Shown: in pieces, positions 31,435 through 31,467 of the stretch | Layout of the letters: every line of letters begins with the position of its first letter | How positions within the stretch are numbered: position 1 is the stretch's first letter | NCBI GenBank assembly: GCA_936924635.1 | Contig: CAKZHP010000080.1 | Span: 1-31,467, forward strand | Direction of reading: 5' to 3' | Source of the DNA: an uncultured Propionibacteriaceae bacterium | GTDB lineage: Bacteria > Actinomycetota > Actinomycetes > Propionibacteriales > Propionibacteriaceae | DNA length: 31,467 nt | Program-made: the position numbers and the translations under genes | Notes under the pieces: model-generated | What the model was told of the DNA's origin: nothing | Seen by the model: the letters and a program-made list of their open reading frames with translations, nothing else | Database searches by the model: none

Positions 31435-31467
31435 ACGGGTTGGGTTAGGCCGCTTGAGGGGCGGCTG

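Noticed and set aside
25534..31467. CRISPR repeat-spacer array
   Set aside because: No regularly spaced direct repeats of 28-37 nt are visible in the leader region or at the right edge. In type I-C the array normally follows cas2, which is outside the window.

Overview
The window is very GC-rich, gene-dense DNA with actinobacterial features: GTG and TTG starts, frequent stop/start overlaps, and TANNNT hexamers 6-7 nt before start codons that look like leaderless promoters. A high-GC Actinomycetota is likely, possibly Propionibacteriales, but the sequence alone does not fix the order. All family names come from motifs read by eye; no search was run.

Layout. Positions 1-828 hold the C-terminal part of a disordered, repeat-containing protein that enters from the left. 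Positions 1064-4351 (minus) are a coupled three-gene set: an SDR oxidoreductase, a PlsC-type acyltransferase and an alkyl-DHAP-synthase-like flavoprotein, a plausible ether-lipid module. Positions 4475-7819 (minus) are pta-ackA, for acetyl-CoA/acetate interconversion. A DUF6498-like membrane protein (7901-8548, plus) follows. Next comes a gene-poor stretch with a palindromic element and a protein remnant. Then cstA with its small partner of the YbdD family (9021-11479, minus) encodes probable pyruvate/peptide uptake. Endonuclease IV (minus) and a double-SDR protein (plus) are divergent around 12.4 kb. Positions 13926-18235 (minus) are a sugar ABC importer of the NgcEFG type (lipoprotein, two permeases, no ATPase) with a beta-propeller lactonase at the end of the operon. 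Positions 18495-21133 (plus) carry a family-5 uracil-DNA glycosylase and an acyl-CoA ligase. A 500-bp gap with a candidate structured RNA, a small unknown protein and pyruvate carboxylase follow, to 25533.

From 25749 to the right edge runs a type I-C CRISPR-Cas operon: cas3, cas5c, cas8c, cas7c and a cas4 that stops after 64 codons, with its last few residues unlike Cas4. The operon is therefore broken or interrupted at the right edge. cas1, cas2 and any repeat array would lie outside the window; no CRISPR array is visible inside it.

Metabolically, cstA, pta-ackA and pyc form a pyruvate/acetate theme, and the AGPS/PlsC/SDR set and the acyl-CoA ligase form a lipid theme. The most notable non-coding signals are palindromic elements in all three convergent intergenic gaps (two clearly related, one more distant), a repeated leaderless-promoter signature, a 16-nt box shared by the cstA and ABC-importer promoters, and a possible small RNA near 21.3-21.4 kb.
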